Source: JBIOUF01 sp044866695 (GTDB lineage Bacteria > Actinomycetota > Actinomycetes > Propionibacteriales > Nocardioidaceae). From it: a stretch of 5,749 bases of DNA. Below, in pieces: positions 5,624 through 5,749 of this stretch; the first letter of the stretch is position 1; each line of letters begins with the position of its first letter. The position numbers were made by a program, and so were the translations under genes. Below the pieces are notes generated by a model that worked only from the letters and a program-made list of their open reading frames with translations, ran no database searches and was not told the DNA's origin. The stretch covers positions 1-5,749 of the forward strand of contig JBIOUF010000172.1 in the NCBI GenBank assembly GCA_044866695.1, in the 5' to 3' direction.

Positions 5624-5650
5624 GGCGTGCGGCGTGCAGCGGGCTGCCGC
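5624..5650 (+). terminator. Possible hairpin after the membrane protein gene
   Basis: GCAG-CGGG-CTGC (5636-5647) forms a small stem, with an alternative pairing of GCGGC (5629-5633) and GCCGC (5646-5650). The 7-base tandem GGCGTGC twice (5624-5637) lies just before it. It begins directly after the stop at 5619-5621. There is no T-run, so the terminator call is weak. Confidence 0.3.
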
Positions 5651-5710
5651 GTCGTTCACGCGTTCCCACCCGCCGACGCGGCTGGACGCCGGCCGTCCGC
5701 TCACAAGGCC

Positions 5711-5749
5711 CCGCTGGTTGAGGAGGGCGAGCCGCAAGGCGAGCCCGTC
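5711..5749 (+). repeat. REP-like unit H, cut by the window end
   Basis: CCGCTGGTTGAGGAGGGCGAG, then CCGCAAGGCGAGCCCGTC. It belongs to the same family as units A-G, with one change in the outer arm (GCTGG for GGTGG) and a slightly longer core. The expected right arm (CTCGAAACCAGC) would lie beyond the window. Confidence 0.85.

Overview
The window is very GC-rich, with strong third-position G/C bias, GTG as well as ATG starts, and intergenic repeats of the form GGTTGAGGAGGGCGAG...CTCGAAACC. Together these point to an actinobacterium, most likely a Nocardioides-like member of the Propionibacteriales or a relative. That placement is an inference from sequence style, not from a marker gene. The window looks like ordinary chromosome. 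I found no CRISPR array, no transposase, no phage genes, no tRNA or rRNA, and no convincing new multi-gene system.

Left part (1-645): no supported gene. Positions 66-433 hold a cluster of seven full or half units of a REP-like palindromic element. Several half units abut at a 31-32 base period, and a second conserved linker (GATGT[G/A]CCAG...) recurs beside them. From 434 to 645 there is GC-rich DNA with short direct and inverted repeats, ending in a perfect AGGAGG ribosome site in front of an ATG at 646.

Positions 646-2517 (+): remains of an MMPL/RND-type membrane transporter. The protein match begins in the middle of the first extracytoplasmic domain, so the first membrane helix is missing. 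One extra base near 2405-2407 shifts the last helix out of frame. The short open frame from 646 to 756 may be the stranded original N-terminus. I call the locus a pseudogene.

Positions 2641-3462 (-): an alpha/beta hydrolase, convergent with the transporter remnant. Positions 3610-4599 (+): an HtrA-like serine protease with a PDZ domain and a complete catalytic triad but no signal peptide or membrane anchor, transcribed divergently from the hydrolase. The 147-base region between these two contains two clear inverted repeats that could be operators.

Positions 4746-5081 (+): a small PRC-barrel-like protein, apparently expressed from a leaderless promoter. Positions 5142-5621 (+): a small membrane protein with the PGPG signature. 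Another copy of the REP-like element begins at 5711 and runs off the window, so the gene block is bracketed by the same repeat family. The five loci do not form an obvious pathway. The hydrolase/protease pair sharing a control region is the only arrangement that suggests co-regulation.
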